Source: Clostridiales bacterium
GTDB taxonomy: Bacteria; Bacillota; Clostridia; Oscillospirales; Oscillospiraceae
Length of the DNA stretch: 64,000 nt
NCBI GenBank assembly: GCA_902362775.1
Contig: CABIXV010000004.1
Coordinates: forward strand, 215,035 to 279,034
Reading direction: 5' to 3'
Part shown: in pieces, positions 42,651-51,621 of the stretch
Layout of the letters: every line of letters starts with the position of its first letter
How positions within the stretch are numbered: position 1 is the first letter of the stretch
The notes under the pieces: generated by a model
What the model saw: the letters and a program-made list of their open reading frames with translations, nothing else
Database searches by the model: none
Told to the model about the DNA's origin: nothing
Translations under genes and position numbers: made by a program

Positions 42651-44090
42651 ATGAGTGAGAGAAAAGTCGCAGTTGAGCCCGCGGACCTGGCGCGGCAGTG
42701 GCCTCTGCCCGCAAAGGAGCAGGTCCACCAGGAGCTAAAGAGGGCCTTAGAAGGGTGCCGGCGGAAGATGGTGGTGCTGGACGACGATCCCACCGGCGTC
42801 CAGACGGTTCACGGCCTGTATGTCTATACAGACTGGGAGCGGGAAACACTGCTCCAGGGCCTGCGGTCGGAACAGCCCATGTTCTTTGTTCTGACCAACT
42901 CCAGGGGCTTTACCGCGGAAGAAACAGAGCGCGCCCACCAGGAGATCGGGAAGAATCTGGCCTGGGCGGCCAGAGAGGCGGGGCAGCCCTTTGTCCTAAT
43001 CAGCCGGGGAGACTCCACGCTGCGGGGCCATTATCCCTTGGAAACGGAGACATTGCGGCAGACCCTGGAGAGAGAGCTGGAGACCTGTTATGACGGCGAG
43101 ATCATCATGCCCTATTTCCAGGAAGGGGGCCGGCTCACCATTGGAGATGTCCACTATGTGAAGATGGGAGAACAACTGGTGCCCGCCGGCATGACGGAAT
43201 TTGCCAAGGATACCACCTTTGCCTACACCTCCTCCGACCTGAAAGACTGGTGCCAGGAGAGAACCGGGGGCAGATACCGGGCGGAGGAGATGGTATCCAT
43301 CTCCCTGGAGGAGCTCCGGGACCTGGATTATCCGGGTATCACCAGGAAGCTGATGGGCGTGTCCGGGTTTCAGAAGGTGGTGGTCAACGCTGCGGATGAC
43401 CTGGACGTAGAGGTTTTTGTCACCGCTCTGATGGCGGCCTTGAACCAGGGAAAGCAGTTCCTTTACCGCTGTGCCGCCGGACTGGTCCGGGTAATGGGCG
43501 GTGTAGAACATCGTCCACTCCTGGGCCGGGCGGAGCTGCGTGACGGGGATAACCCGAATGGAGGACTGGTGGTGGTGGGTTCCCATGTGAAAAAGACGAG
43601 CCAGCAGATGGAATGCCTGCTGGAGGGTGTGGATGGCCTGGAGGAGATCTGTTTCCAGGCGGAGAGCGCCCTCCGGCCAGGTGGTCTGGAGGAGGAGCGG
43701 GCGAGAGTGTCGGCCAGGGCCCAGCAGGTGATACGGGCAGGACGGACCGCTGTAGTCTATACCAGCCGCCAGGTCCTCCGGGTCAGTCAAGAGAGCGCCG
43801 ACGCCAATTTGGAGCTGAGTGTGCGTATCTCGCGGGCCCTTACTGGGGTAGTGTCCGATTTGAGAGAAAGGCCGTCCTTTATCGTGGCCAAGGGGGGCAT
43901 CACCTCCAGCGATGTGGGTATCCAGGCACTGGGCGTCAAAAAGGCGTTGGTGCTGGGGCAGGCCGCCCCTGGAGTTCCGGTTTGGAAGACTGGAGAGGAG
44001 AGCAGATTCCCCGGTATGTCCTATATTATTTTCCCAGGAAATGTAGGAGAGGTGACAACACTGCGGGATATCGTCCACGAACTGGTCTAA
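42651..44090 (+). CDS. Four-carbon acid sugar kinase family protein (DUF1537)
   Basis: 479 residues. The N-terminal domain opens VVLDDDPTGVQTVHGLYVYTDW; the C-terminal nucleotide-binding domain carries FIVAKGGITSSDVGIQALGVKKALVLGQAAPGVPVWKTG. The family phosphorylates D-erythronate, D-threonate, 3-oxo-tetronate and related acids. No aldolase, dehydrogenase or transporter of such pathways is beside it, so the substrate is open. AGGAGG at 42635-42640 precedes the ATG. A terminator ends it. Confidence 0.88.
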   Translation: MSERKVAVEPADLARQWPLPAKEQVHQELKRALEGCRRKMVVLDDDPTGVQTVHGLYVYTDWERETLLQGLRSEQPMFFVLTNSRGFTAEETERAHQEIGKNLAWAAREAGQPFVLISRGDSTLRGHYPLETETLRQTLERELETCYDGEIIMPYFQEGGRLTIGDVHYVKMGEQLVPAGMTEFAKDTTFAYTSSDLKDWCQERTGGRYRAEEMVSISLEELRDLDYPGITRKLMGVSGFQKVVVNAADDLDVEVFVTALMAALNQGKQFLYRCAAGLVRVMGGVEHRPLLGRAELRDGDNPNGGLVVVGSHVKKTSQQMECLLEGVDGLEEICFQAESALRPGGLEEERARVSARAQQVIRAGRTAVVYTSRQVLRVSQESADANLELSVRISRALTGVVSDLRERPSFIVAKGGITSSDVGIQALGVKKALVLGQAAPGVPVWKTGEESRFPGMSYIIFPGNVGEVTTLRDIVHELV

Positions 44091-44107
44091 AAGACGCAGG
44101 TGCCCAG

Positions 44108-44142
44108 TCGGGCCGCTGAAATAGGCGGCCCGATTTCTTTTT
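44108..44142 (+). terminator. Terminator after the DUF1537 kinase
   Basis: Stem TCGGGCCGC (44108-44116) with GCGGCCCGA (44125-44133), then TTTCTTTTT. Confidence 0.88.
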
Positions 44143-44203
44143 GAATTAAAAAAGGAATTTATGGGGACAAGACATATTTTCTCTTCCGTTTTTGAAACAA
44201 ATC

Positions 44204-44212
44204 TGTTATACT
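44204..44212 (+). promoter_or_regulatory. Promoter of the Mrp-like operon (extended -10)
   Basis: TGTTATACT is an extended -10. No good -35 is at the normal distance, though TTGAAA lies at 44192. It starts the ten-gene operon running to 53649. Confidence 0.5.
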
Positions 44213-44270
44213 ATTTAAGACAGCCCGCAGGGAGAGTGTGGGTGCTGGCTCTTTGGAAAACGAACTGGGG

Positions 44271-44768
44271 ATGAGAGGGAGAGAAGACCGTTTGGTATTT
44301 GTGCTGCTGTTCCTGTTTTGGCTGCTGCTGAACGGAAAGGTGACCGTTGAGATCATATTGGTTGGCGCGGCAGTTTCTGCGGCGCTGACTTGTTTTGCCC
44401 ATCGGGTGCTCCATATTTCGCCTCAGGGAGAACTGCGCGTTCTGCGCAGACTCCCTGAGGTGTTTTGTTATCTGATGTGGCTGATGGGCCAGATTTTGCT
44501 GTCCAACATCCAGGTCATCGGCCGTATCCTGACCCCTGGGAAGAAACAAGCTCCGGCAAAATTGATCTGGTTTCAGCCTGGGACAAAGGGTGACCTGGCC
44601 AAGTTGGCCCTGGCGAATTCTATCACCTTAACGCCCGGGACAGTGACGGTGTCCATGGGGCCGGATATGCTGTGTGCCTACGCCCTGGACCCTGAGTTTG
44701 GAGCAGGACTAAAGGAATCTGCCTTTGCGGAGAAACTGAAAAAGCTGGAGGAGGAGCGCCATGGCTGA
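44271..44768 (+). CDS. mrpE: Mrp/Mnh antiporter subunit E
   Basis: 165 residues. Two N-terminal transmembrane helices (LVFVLLFLFWLLLNGKVTVEIILVGAAVSAALT) precede a cytosolic ferredoxin-like part with LANSITLTPGTVTVSM, the MrpE signature. Part of the Mrp multisubunit cation/proton antiporter membrane complex. The start is uncertain: ATG 44271 has only a weak GGGG before it, TTG 44253 and GTG 44238 are alternatives. Overlaps the next gene by 8 nt. Confidence 0.88.
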   Translation: MRGREDRLVFVLLFLFWLLLNGKVTVEIILVGAAVSAALTCFAHRVLHISPQGELRVLRRLPEVFCYLMWLMGQILLSNIQVIGRILTPGKKQAPAKLIWFQPGTKGDLAKLALANSITLTPGTVTVSMGPDMLCAYALDPEFGAGLKESAFAEKLKKLEEERHG

Positions 44769-45063
44769 GTGTACGCCGATGCTGCGGGCAGTTCTGACTG
44801 CTGTACTGTGCCTGCTGGCGCTGGGTATTCTGCTATGCCTGATCCGGGCTATCCGCGGGCCCAGGTATACGGACCGGGTGATAGCCCTCAATGAGATATG
44901 CACGTTGGTCATCTTTGTGATTTGTATTTTGTCCTATCTGCTGGGAAAGGCATACTTGGTGGATGTGGCTATCCTCTACGGACTACTTAATCTGCTGGCG
45001 GTGGCTGTTTTAAGCCGCGTTACCGTGGAACGCCACCGAAACCGGAAGGAGGGAAAGAAATGA
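44761..45063 (+). CDS. mrpF: Mrp/Mnh antiporter subunit F
   Basis: 100 residues, three transmembrane helices. LIRAIRGPRYTDRVIALNEICTLVI and YLVDVAILYGLLNLLAVAVLSR are the MrpF pattern. Overlaps mrpE and mrpG, so translation is coupled along the operon. Confidence 0.93.
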   Translation: MAECTPMLRAVLTAVLCLLALGILLCLIRAIRGPRYTDRVIALNEICTLVIFVICILSYLLGKAYLVDVAILYGLLNLLAVAVLSRVTVERHRNRKEGKK

Positions 45064-45389
45064 CTATCCGTACCATAGCTGCCCTGGGGCTGATTCTTCT
45101 GGGAACCCTGGTGGTAGCCATCTCCATTCTGGGGCTGTTCCGCTTCCGGGATGCCTTGGAGCGTATCCACGCGGGAGCGGTGACCGACACCCTGGGTGTG
45201 CTGCTAATCCTGGGGGGACTGATCCTTCTGTGTGGCTGGAACGGGCATGGGATTAAGCTGGCTGCAACGCTGGTGGTCCTCTGGGCCACCAATCCCATTT
45301 CTTCCCACCTGATTGCCAGAATGGAACTGATTACCGGCCGGGATATCGAACCAGATCAGCTGACCGGAGAGGGGGAGCGGGAATTGTGA
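45060..45389 (+). CDS. mrpG: Mrp/Mnh antiporter subunit G
   Basis: 109 residues, three transmembrane helices. LFRFRDALERIHAGAVTDTLGVLLILGGL and ATNPISSHLIARMEL match MrpG. Overlaps the next small gene by 4 nt. Confidence 0.93.
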   Translation: MTIRTIAALGLILLGTLVVAISILGLFRFRDALERIHAGAVTDTLGVLLILGGLILLCGWNGHGIKLAATLVVLWATNPISSHLIARMELITGRDIEPDQLTGEGEREL

Positions 45390-45643
45390 TCGTACTGGAG
45401 ATCATTCTGCTGCTGTTCTTGGTGTTCTGCGCCGTGGCCGCAGTGATGACCAAGAGACTTATGGCCTCGGTCATCATCTTTATGTCCTATTCCTCGGTCA
45501 TGGCCATCCTGTGGTTTCTGCTGGAATCCCCCGACCTGGCTATTACAGAGGCCGCTGTGGGGGCGGGTGTCACAAGTCTGCTGTTCTTCCTGGCCCTGAG
45601 AAGGGTGAATGCCCTGAAAGGGGTGGACAAGGATGAGGAGTGA
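45386..45643 (+). CDS. DUF4040 / MbhD-like subunit (free-standing MrpA C-terminal module)
   Basis: 85 residues, three transmembrane helices. SVIIFMSYSSVMAILWFLLESPDLAITEAAVGAGVTSLLFFLALRRV is the MbhD pattern, found in classical Mrp fused in the C-terminal part of MrpA. Here it is a separate protein, as in membrane-bound hydrogenase-type (Mbh) operons. GTG start at 45386. The next gene starts inside its end. Confidence 0.85.
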   Translation: MIVLEIILLLFLVFCAVAAVMTKRLMASVIIFMSYSSVMAILWFLLESPDLAITEAAVGAGVTSLLFFLALRRVNALKGVDKDEE

Positions 45644-46655
45644 CCATACTGAAGAAAGCCGCTTTGAGCGGTTTCTCCACTGGGCAGAGGGGGAAGAAGC
45701 GGATCAGGGGTCGGAGGAGGCCGAGGACCCGGAGCGGGCAGAGTTCGTGGAGTATCTAGAATATATTGACTCCCACGAGCCCATGGATTTCGGTGCCTAC
45801 CGGCTGATGCGGATGCGGGAGCGAGCGGCAAAAGGGATCCCTCAGCCTGCGGTACCAGGCCATCATGCCGTCGTGGAACAGAGAGCGGTCAGAGCGGGTG
45901 GTCGAAAGAGGGGGTACCGGCCAGGCACACTGAAAAAGTTGGTGCATGTCTACCGTATTCTGTCCGTATGTGTGACCATGGTGCTGATGCTTACCCTGTT
46001 GCTGGTAGTTCTTTCCATGCCGCGGTTTGGGGACCCGGAAGCCCCGGCGATCAACGAGGTATCTCAGCGATATCTGGAAAAAGGCGTGGAAGAAACAGGC
46101 GCGGTCAATGCCGTAGCCGGAATGATACTGGATTACCGGGCATTTGACACTTTTGGTGAGTCTACGGTCCTCTTTGCGGCCGCTATGAGTGTGGTCCTGC
46201 TACTGCGTAAGACTGGGAAGGAGGACGGCCAGACTGCGCCTTGTGATTCGGTACTGGCTCAGATGGGGCGGCTCATCCTGCCGGCGGTGATGATGTTTGG
46301 CGTCTATGTGGTCCTCAATGGCCACCTAAGTCCCGGCGGAGGCTTTTCCGGAGGGACTGTGCTTGGGTGCGGATTGATCCTCTGCTCCATGATCCTGGGG
46401 AGTGAAGAGATGGAACGCCTGCTCCCGCCCAGACGCATCACGGCGGTGACGGTTACCTGCCTGTTAGCCTATGGCCTGATGAAAGGATATTCCTTCTTTA
46501 CCGGGGCCAATCACTTGGGGTGGGAGGTGCCCAAGGGGACGCCGGGCGCCATTTTCAGCGCCGGATTCATCCTGCCCCTGAATATCTGTGTAGGCATCAT
46601 CGTGGCCTGTACGATGTACACCTTTTTTACCCTGTTTTCACAAAAGGAGGGGTAA
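45633..46655 (+). CDS. mrpB: MbhE-MrpB fusion with a long hydrophilic N-terminus
   Basis: 340 residues. Residues about 1-105 are charged and soluble, with an acidic start (EEADQGSEEAEDPERAEF) and no known domain. A transmembrane helix follows, then an MbhE-like part (AGMILDYRAFDTFGESTVLFAA), then MrpB (NGHLSPGGGFSGGTVLGCGLILCSMILG and TGANHLGWEVP). The MbhE-like part is normally the MrpA C-terminus, so MrpA is split differently here. The N-terminal extension is unusual for MrpB; perhaps it docks another protein. Confidence 0.85.
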   Translation: MRSDHTEESRFERFLHWAEGEEADQGSEEAEDPERAEFVEYLEYIDSHEPMDFGAYRLMRMRERAAKGIPQPAVPGHHAVVEQRAVRAGGRKRGYRPGTLKKLVHVYRILSVCVTMVLMLTLLLVVLSMPRFGDPEAPAINEVSQRYLEKGVEETGAVNAVAGMILDYRAFDTFGESTVLFAAAMSVVLLLRKTGKEDGQTAPCDSVLAQMGRLILPAVMMFGVYVVLNGHLSPGGGFSGGTVLGCGLILCSMILGSEEMERLLPPRRITAVTVTCLLAYGLMKGYSFFTGANHLGWEVPKGTPGAIFSAGFILPLNICVGIIVACTMYTFFTLFSQKEG

Positions 46656-46658
46656 GCC

Positions 46659-47033
46659 TTGGCGGAATTGATTTTACAGCAGCGGTTTTACATAGCGGCG
46701 ATCCTCTTATTTGCCATAGGGATCACCACGCTATTTCTCCATCCCAATTTAATCAAAAAGATTATCGGACTCAATCTTATGGATACCTCAGTATTCCTTT
46801 TCTTGGCGGCCATGGGCTATGTGGAGGGAGGAAGCGCCCCCATTTTGGAGGAGGGGATGGAGCGGGCTGTACGGATCAATCCGGTACCGGGAGGGTTGGT
46901 GCTGACTGGTATCGTGGTGGCGGTGAGTACGACGGCACTGTTTCTGGCCCTGACCTGTCGGCTGTACAAGAGGTATCACAGCCTGAATCTGGATGTCATT
47001 CTGATGCGTTCCAAAGAAGAACATCATAATTAG
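46659..47033 (+). CDS. mrpC: Mrp/Mnh antiporter subunit C (NuoK-like)
   Basis: 124 residues, three transmembrane helices. GLNLMDTSVFLFLAAMGYVEGG and NPVPGGLVLTGIVVAVSTTALFLALTCRLYKRY match MrpC/NuoK. The start is TTG with AAAAGGAGGGG upstream. Two Glu and the carried pattern suggest the proton path is kept. Confidence 0.9.
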   Translation: MAELILQQRFYIAAILLFAIGITTLFLHPNLIKKIIGLNLMDTSVFLFLAAMGYVEGGSAPILEEGMERAVRINPVPGGLVLTGIVVAVSTTALFLALTCRLYKRYHSLNLDVILMRSKEEHHN

Positions 47034-47055
47034 GGAGATATAAATCAGAGACAGA

Positions 47056-48561
47056 ATGGAGGTGAAGCTTTTGCCCTTTACATATAACGTTCCTTTCTTC
47101 AGCATTTTTCTAGCCCTGCTCAGTGCGGTGTCAGTTCCGTTCCTGAAAAATGGAGAGCAGGCACTTCGGATGATCCGGGTGGTCCAGGCCGTGGTGGCAG
47201 CCCTGTCGGCGGCTCTGCTGGCCCACCTGTGGAGTGGGGACAGCTTCACCTTTATGATGGGACATTTTCCGGCCCCTTGGGGAAACGAACTGCGGGCTGG
47301 TCCTCTGGAGGCATTGCTGGCCCTGGCCTTCAGCTTGGTGATGTTTCTCTCTCTTACTGGTGGCGCAGAGGACATCCGCCGGGACATTCGGGAGGAGCGC
47401 CAGGGGCAGTATTGCCTGTTGATGCAACTTCTCTATGCGGCTCTGCTGGCCATGGTTTATACCAATGACCTCTTCACCGCCTATGTCTTTGTGGAGATCG
47501 CAGCGGTCACCGCCTGTATCGCTGTGGTAGCGAAGGAGAGCGGCCGCTCTGTGGTGGCGGCCATCCGGTATCTGGTGTTCAGCTGCCTGGGTTCCGGCTT
47601 GATCCTGCTGGGCATTTCCATGCTGTATAGCGTCACCGGACATCTGCTGATGGAGGACTTGGGGCGGGCGGTAGCACAGTTGGCCCAAACCGGCAGATAT
47701 GCGATTCCACTGACAGCTTCGGCACTGCTGATGACTCTGGGGCTGGCGATTAAAAGTGCTCAGTTTCCCTTTCACGCCTGGCTGCCCGACGCGCACGCCA
47801 GTGCGACGACCGCCTCCAGCGCCATTTTGTCTGGACTGGTGCTGAAGGGTTACATTGTATTGATTATAAAGCTGATCCTGCGAGTGTTTGGCAGCAGTGT
47901 ACTGATTGAAATGTACCTCCATGACCTGCTTTCCCTTTTGGGCGTAGCTGGTATGCTGTTCGCTTCTGTGGCTGCTTTGCGGCAGGAGGAGGTAAAGAGA
48001 ATGATCGCCTACTCCTCCTCGGCCCAGATATCCTATATCTTTCTTGCCCTGGGGCTGGGCAGCCGGGCGGGGACCGCCGCGGCCTGCTTCCAGCTGCTGA
48101 CCCACGCCTTTACAAAGCCCATGATATTTGTGGGTGCCGGGGCCCTGATACGGGCCGGGGAGGGAGGACATTACTGGAGTGACCTGCGGGGTATGGCCTG
48201 GCGGGCTCCAGTGGCCGGCATCGGGTTTACCGTGGGCGGCCTGTCTCTGTGCGGCCTACCGCTGCTGGCCGGCTTCTCATCCAAATATAGTCTGGCTGTG
48301 GCGGCACTGGCGGGAGAGTGGCAGACGATGCCGACTCTGTTCAGCCTGGCTGTCAGCTCCGTCCTCAACGCCATGTATTATATCCCCGCTATTTTGGTCA
48401 TCTGGGGCAGGAGGGACGGGGAGAGAGGTGCTTTCCTGTCCGCAAAAGAGGCATCGGCCCACCGGTGGGCTACCCTCTGCTTCGTGGCGTTCAACCTGGT
48501 GCTGGGCGTGGGGGTAGGACCGGTCCTTGCTCTGATCCATACAGGGCTCGCGCTGTTTTGA
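47056..48561 (+). CDS. mrpD: Mrp/Mnh antiporter subunit D (NuoN/M-like), paralog 1
   Basis: 501 residues, about 14 transmembrane helices. Helix 5 Glu is present in AYVFVEIAAVTACIAVV, and the broken-helix Lys in LAIKSAQFPFHAWLPDAHASATTASSAILSGLVLKG. These are the proton-conducting residues of the antiporter-like family (MrpD/NuoL/M/N). One of four such paralogs in this operon. Confidence 0.93.
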   Translation: MEVKLLPFTYNVPFFSIFLALLSAVSVPFLKNGEQALRMIRVVQAVVAALSAALLAHLWSGDSFTFMMGHFPAPWGNELRAGPLEALLALAFSLVMFLSLTGGAEDIRRDIREERQGQYCLLMQLLYAALLAMVYTNDLFTAYVFVEIAAVTACIAVVAKESGRSVVAAIRYLVFSCLGSGLILLGISMLYSVTGHLLMEDLGRAVAQLAQTGRYAIPLTASALLMTLGLAIKSAQFPFHAWLPDAHASATTASSAILSGLVLKGYIVLIIKLILRVFGSSVLIEMYLHDLLSLLGVAGMLFASVAALRQEEVKRMIAYSSSAQISYIFLALGLGSRAGTAAACFQLLTHAFTKPMIFVGAGALIRAGEGGHYWSDLRGMAWRAPVAGIGFTVGGLSLCGLPLLAGFSSKYSLAVAALAGEWQTMPTLFSLAVSSVLNAMYYIPAILVIWGRRDGERGAFLSAKEASAHRWATLCFVAFNLVLGVGVGPVLALIHTGLALF

Positions 48562-48592
48562 TTGACCATTTGAAGAGAAAGAAGGTGACAGG

Positions 48593-50071
48593 ATGGAAAT
48601 GCTGTATGGAAACTGGCTGGTGCTGCCTGTGCTGTTTCCCATATTCGGCGGTCTGATGGCGGCCCGCATCCATACCCTCGGGGCGCGACGTACCGTCGTT
48701 TCCACCATCCTGATCCTTCAGATCCTTCTGGTCTTGCCTGCGGCCATTTATGATACACCTCCCTATACCATGCTGCATTTAGCCCCAGGGCTCCGCATCG
48801 TCCTGCAGGGGGACGCTCTGGGGCGTTTTTTTGCCGCCTTGATCTGTATCATCTGGTTCGCAGTGGCCTTTTTCGCCTATGAGTATATGAATCATGAGGG
48901 CCACCGGGAGCGTTTTTTTGGATTTTACCTCATGACGCTGGGCGCTCTGATGGGCATTTGCTTTGCGGGCAACTTAGTCACGCTCTACCTGTTTTATGAG
49001 CTGATGACGTTGTGTTCCGTCCCTCTGGTCCTGCACATCGGCACCAAGAAGGCATTTGAGGCCGCCTATCGCTACCTGGCCTTTTCTGTGGCCGGGGCAG
49101 GGCTTGGGCTGCTGGGACTTTTCGTGCTCCAGGGTTACTGTACCACAGACCTGTTTACACCAGGCGGCGTGTTGAACAGCTCCTTAGCCACTGGGGACCG
49201 CCAGTGGCTCCTGTGCGTATTCCTAGTCATGGCAGTGGGGTTTGGCTGTAAGGCGGGAATGTTCCCGCTCCACGCCTGGCTACCCATTGCCCACCCGGTA
49301 GCACCTGCCCCCGCCTCCGCGGTCCTGTCCGGCCTTATCACTAAGATGGGCGTCTTTGCCATAATCCGGGTGGTTTACTATCTATATGGATGGGATTTTC
49401 TCAGCGGAACTTGGGTGCAGAGAACGGTGCTGATCCTGGCTCTGGTCACGGTGCTCATGGGCTCCACCCTGGCCCTGCGGGAGGACACACTGAAAAAAAG
49501 GCTGGCCTACTCAACGGTCAGCCAAGTGTCCTATGTGATTTTCGGCCTGATGCTGCTGACCCCTGCCGCATTGGAAGGCGCGCTCTTCCAGGTGGTGTTC
49601 CACGCCATTGGAAAGAATGCCCTGTTCATGGCCACAGGCGCCATCATCTATAAAACACACCTGACCCAGGTTTCTCAGATGCGCGGTGTGGGCACGGTGT
49701 ATGGCATCACTATGTGGTGCTTTGCGCTGGCCTCTCTCTCCCTGATTGGGATTCCGCCCACAGGGGGCTTCGTGGCCAAGTGGATGCTGGCCCGTGGGGC
49801 GCTGGAGGCCGGTCTGGGGCCGGTGTCCTATGTGGGCATCGGGGTTCTGATGCTCTCCGCTCTGCTTACCGCCTGCTATCTGCTTCCCATCATTACCTCG
49901 GCCTTTTTCCCCGGCAAGGGCTTTGACCGGAGCCAGATCGTCAAACAGCAGGATACCTGGCTCATGTGGATCACCCTCTGCTTCCTCACCGCGTCCGTGG
50001 TGATTTTAGGGATGTATCCCGGCCTTCTCTCTCCCGCGGTGGAGGATATCCTGGCTCCGCTTTTTGGTTGA
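48593..50071 (+). CDS. Antiporter-like subunit (MrpD/NuoM/NuoL family), paralog 2
   Basis: 492 residues, about 14 transmembrane helices. LYLFYELMTLCSVPLVLH keeps the helix 5 Glu, and FGCKAGMFPLHAWLPIAHPVAPAPASAVLSGLITKMG keeps both helix 7 and helix 8 Lys. Closest in pattern to NuoL/MbhH or MrpD-type subunits. AAAGAAGGTGACAGG precedes the start. Follows mrpD by 31 nt. Confidence 0.9.
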   Translation: MEMLYGNWLVLPVLFPIFGGLMAARIHTLGARRTVVSTILILQILLVLPAAIYDTPPYTMLHLAPGLRIVLQGDALGRFFAALICIIWFAVAFFAYEYMNHEGHRERFFGFYLMTLGALMGICFAGNLVTLYLFYELMTLCSVPLVLHIGTKKAFEAAYRYLAFSVAGAGLGLLGLFVLQGYCTTDLFTPGGVLNSSLATGDRQWLLCVFLVMAVGFGCKAGMFPLHAWLPIAHPVAPAPASAVLSGLITKMGVFAIIRVVYYLYGWDFLSGTWVQRTVLILALVTVLMGSTLALREDTLKKRLAYSTVSQVSYVIFGLMLLTPAALEGALFQVVFHAIGKNALFMATGAIIYKTHLTQVSQMRGVGTVYGITMWCFALASLSLIGIPPTGGFVAKWMLARGALEAGLGPVSYVGIGVLMLSALLTACYLLPIITSAFFPGKGFDRSQIVKQQDTWLMWITLCFLTASVVILGMYPGLLSPAVEDILAPLFG

Positions 50072-50107
50072 GCCTTCAGACCTTGTGAGGAAAGGGGGTG
50101 TTTCCTT

Positions 50108-51571
50108 ATGTGGATCATGCTAGCAGTGTTGTTTCCTATCCTGAGCGGCGGGATGCTGCCCATTTGGAAGCCAAGGGGCCGGCGGGGACGGCAGCACTAT
50201 GTGTTGTTCGTATCCTGCATGACCGCCGTCCTGTCCCTGACTGCCATCTCGGAGATGAAGGGGGCAGAGGCCGTGGTCCTGGTCCATCTGGGGGAGCGGC
50301 TGTCTGTTGCGTTCCAGGTGGACGGACTGGGCTGTGTCTTTGGCACAATGGTGTCTCTGCTGTGGCCGCTGGCTTGCCTGTATGCCATGGAATATATGAG
50401 CAGGGAGGGGGGAGAGGACCGTTTTTTTTCCTTCTATCTGGCTGCCTTTGGAGTGACGTTGGGCGTCGCCTTCTCGGCAAATATCCTGACCATGTATTTC
50501 TTTTATGAGCTGCTCACCCTGGTTACCCTTCCCCTGGTCATGCACGGTATGGACGGCAAGGCGCGGTACGCCGGACGAGTCTATCTGGTGTATTCCATGA
50601 GCGGTGCCGCCCTGGGCTTTATCGCCATGGTCTTTCTCCTCCAATACGGCAGTGGGATGTTCCGCCTGGGAGGCACTCTAATCTCAGAGGGGACCAGCCT
50701 AGACACCCTGCTGGTGGCCTATGTGCTGGGCTTTTTTGGATTTGGGGTGAAGGCGGCGGTATTTCCAGGACACAAGTGGCTCCTGCGGGCCTCGGTGGCC
50801 CCCACACCGGTGACCGCCCTCCTCCATGCGGTAGCTGTGGTCAAGGCGGGGGTGTTCGCGGTAGTCCGGCTGACCTGGTATGGCTTTGGCCCGGATATCC
50901 TGCGGGGTACATGGGCGCAGGACCTGGTGCTGGCGGCGATTCTCTTTACCATCGTCTTCGGCTCGTCCAAGGCGCTCCAGACCAAACATTTGAAGCGGAG
51001 GTTGGCCTGGTCCACCATCAGCAACCTGTCCTATGTGCTGCTGGGCGTGATGACCCTGTCTACGGCTGGCTTGGTAGCCGGCATGACCCATATGGTGTTT
51101 CATGCGGTTCTAAAGATCACGCTCTTTTTTGGGGTGGGTGCGGTCCACTATAAGATGCACCGGGACTTCGTCCCGGATATTGAAGGGTGTGGCCCGCTGA
51201 TGCCGGTGGTTTTCAGCACTTTTACCGTCACAGCGCTGGGGCTGATGGGAGTGCCTCCACTGGCCGGCTTTACAAGCAAATGGCTGCTGGCAACTTCCAG
51301 TGTGGCTCTGGGTACCCCGCTGGGATATTTGGGTGGCGCCGCTCTTATCGCCTCGGCGATCCTGACCGCCCTGTACCTGATGCAGATCGTCATGCTGGCC
51401 TTTTTCCCCAGACAGCACCGAGCTATCTCGGTGCGTATTCCAAGGCAGGCCAGGCGGGACCCTGGCGTGAGGATGACCATTCCCTTGGTCGTACTGGCTC
51501 TTGCCTCGGTCATTCTTGGGCTGATGGCCCAGGAGGTATATCTGGGCATCAGCCGGCTGCTGTTCTTATGA
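50108..51571 (+). CDS. Antiporter-like subunit (MrpD/NuoM family), paralog 3, with altered helix 7-8 motif
   Basis: 487 residues, about 14 transmembrane helices. The helix 5 Glu is kept (YFFYELLTLVTLPLVMH). The usual FPLHxWLPxAHPxAP motif is replaced by FGVKAAVFPGHKWLLRASVAPTPVTALLHAVAVVKAG, though the Lys residues in VKAA and VVKAG remain. It may conduct protons, or act with an altered path. AAAGGGGGTGTTTCC precedes the ATG. Confidence 0.88.
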   Translation: MWIMLAVLFPILSGGMLPIWKPRGRRGRQHYVLFVSCMTAVLSLTAISEMKGAEAVVLVHLGERLSVAFQVDGLGCVFGTMVSLLWPLACLYAMEYMSREGGEDRFFSFYLAAFGVTLGVAFSANILTMYFFYELLTLVTLPLVMHGMDGKARYAGRVYLVYSMSGAALGFIAMVFLLQYGSGMFRLGGTLISEGTSLDTLLVAYVLGFFGFGVKAAVFPGHKWLLRASVAPTPVTALLHAVAVVKAGVFAVVRLTWYGFGPDILRGTWAQDLVLAAILFTIVFGSSKALQTKHLKRRLAWSTISNLSYVLLGVMTLSTAGLVAGMTHMVFHAVLKITLFFGVGAVHYKMHRDFVPDIEGCGPLMPVVFSTFTVTALGLMGVPPLAGFTSKWLLATSSVALGTPLGYLGGAALIASAILTALYLMQIVMLAFFPRQHRAISVRIPRQARRDPGVRMTIPLVVLALASVILGLMAQEVYLGISRLLFL

Positions 51572-51621
51572 CCGAGCATAGATAGGGGCATGCATTATTT
51601 TGGAGAGGGGGAGAGGAACCT

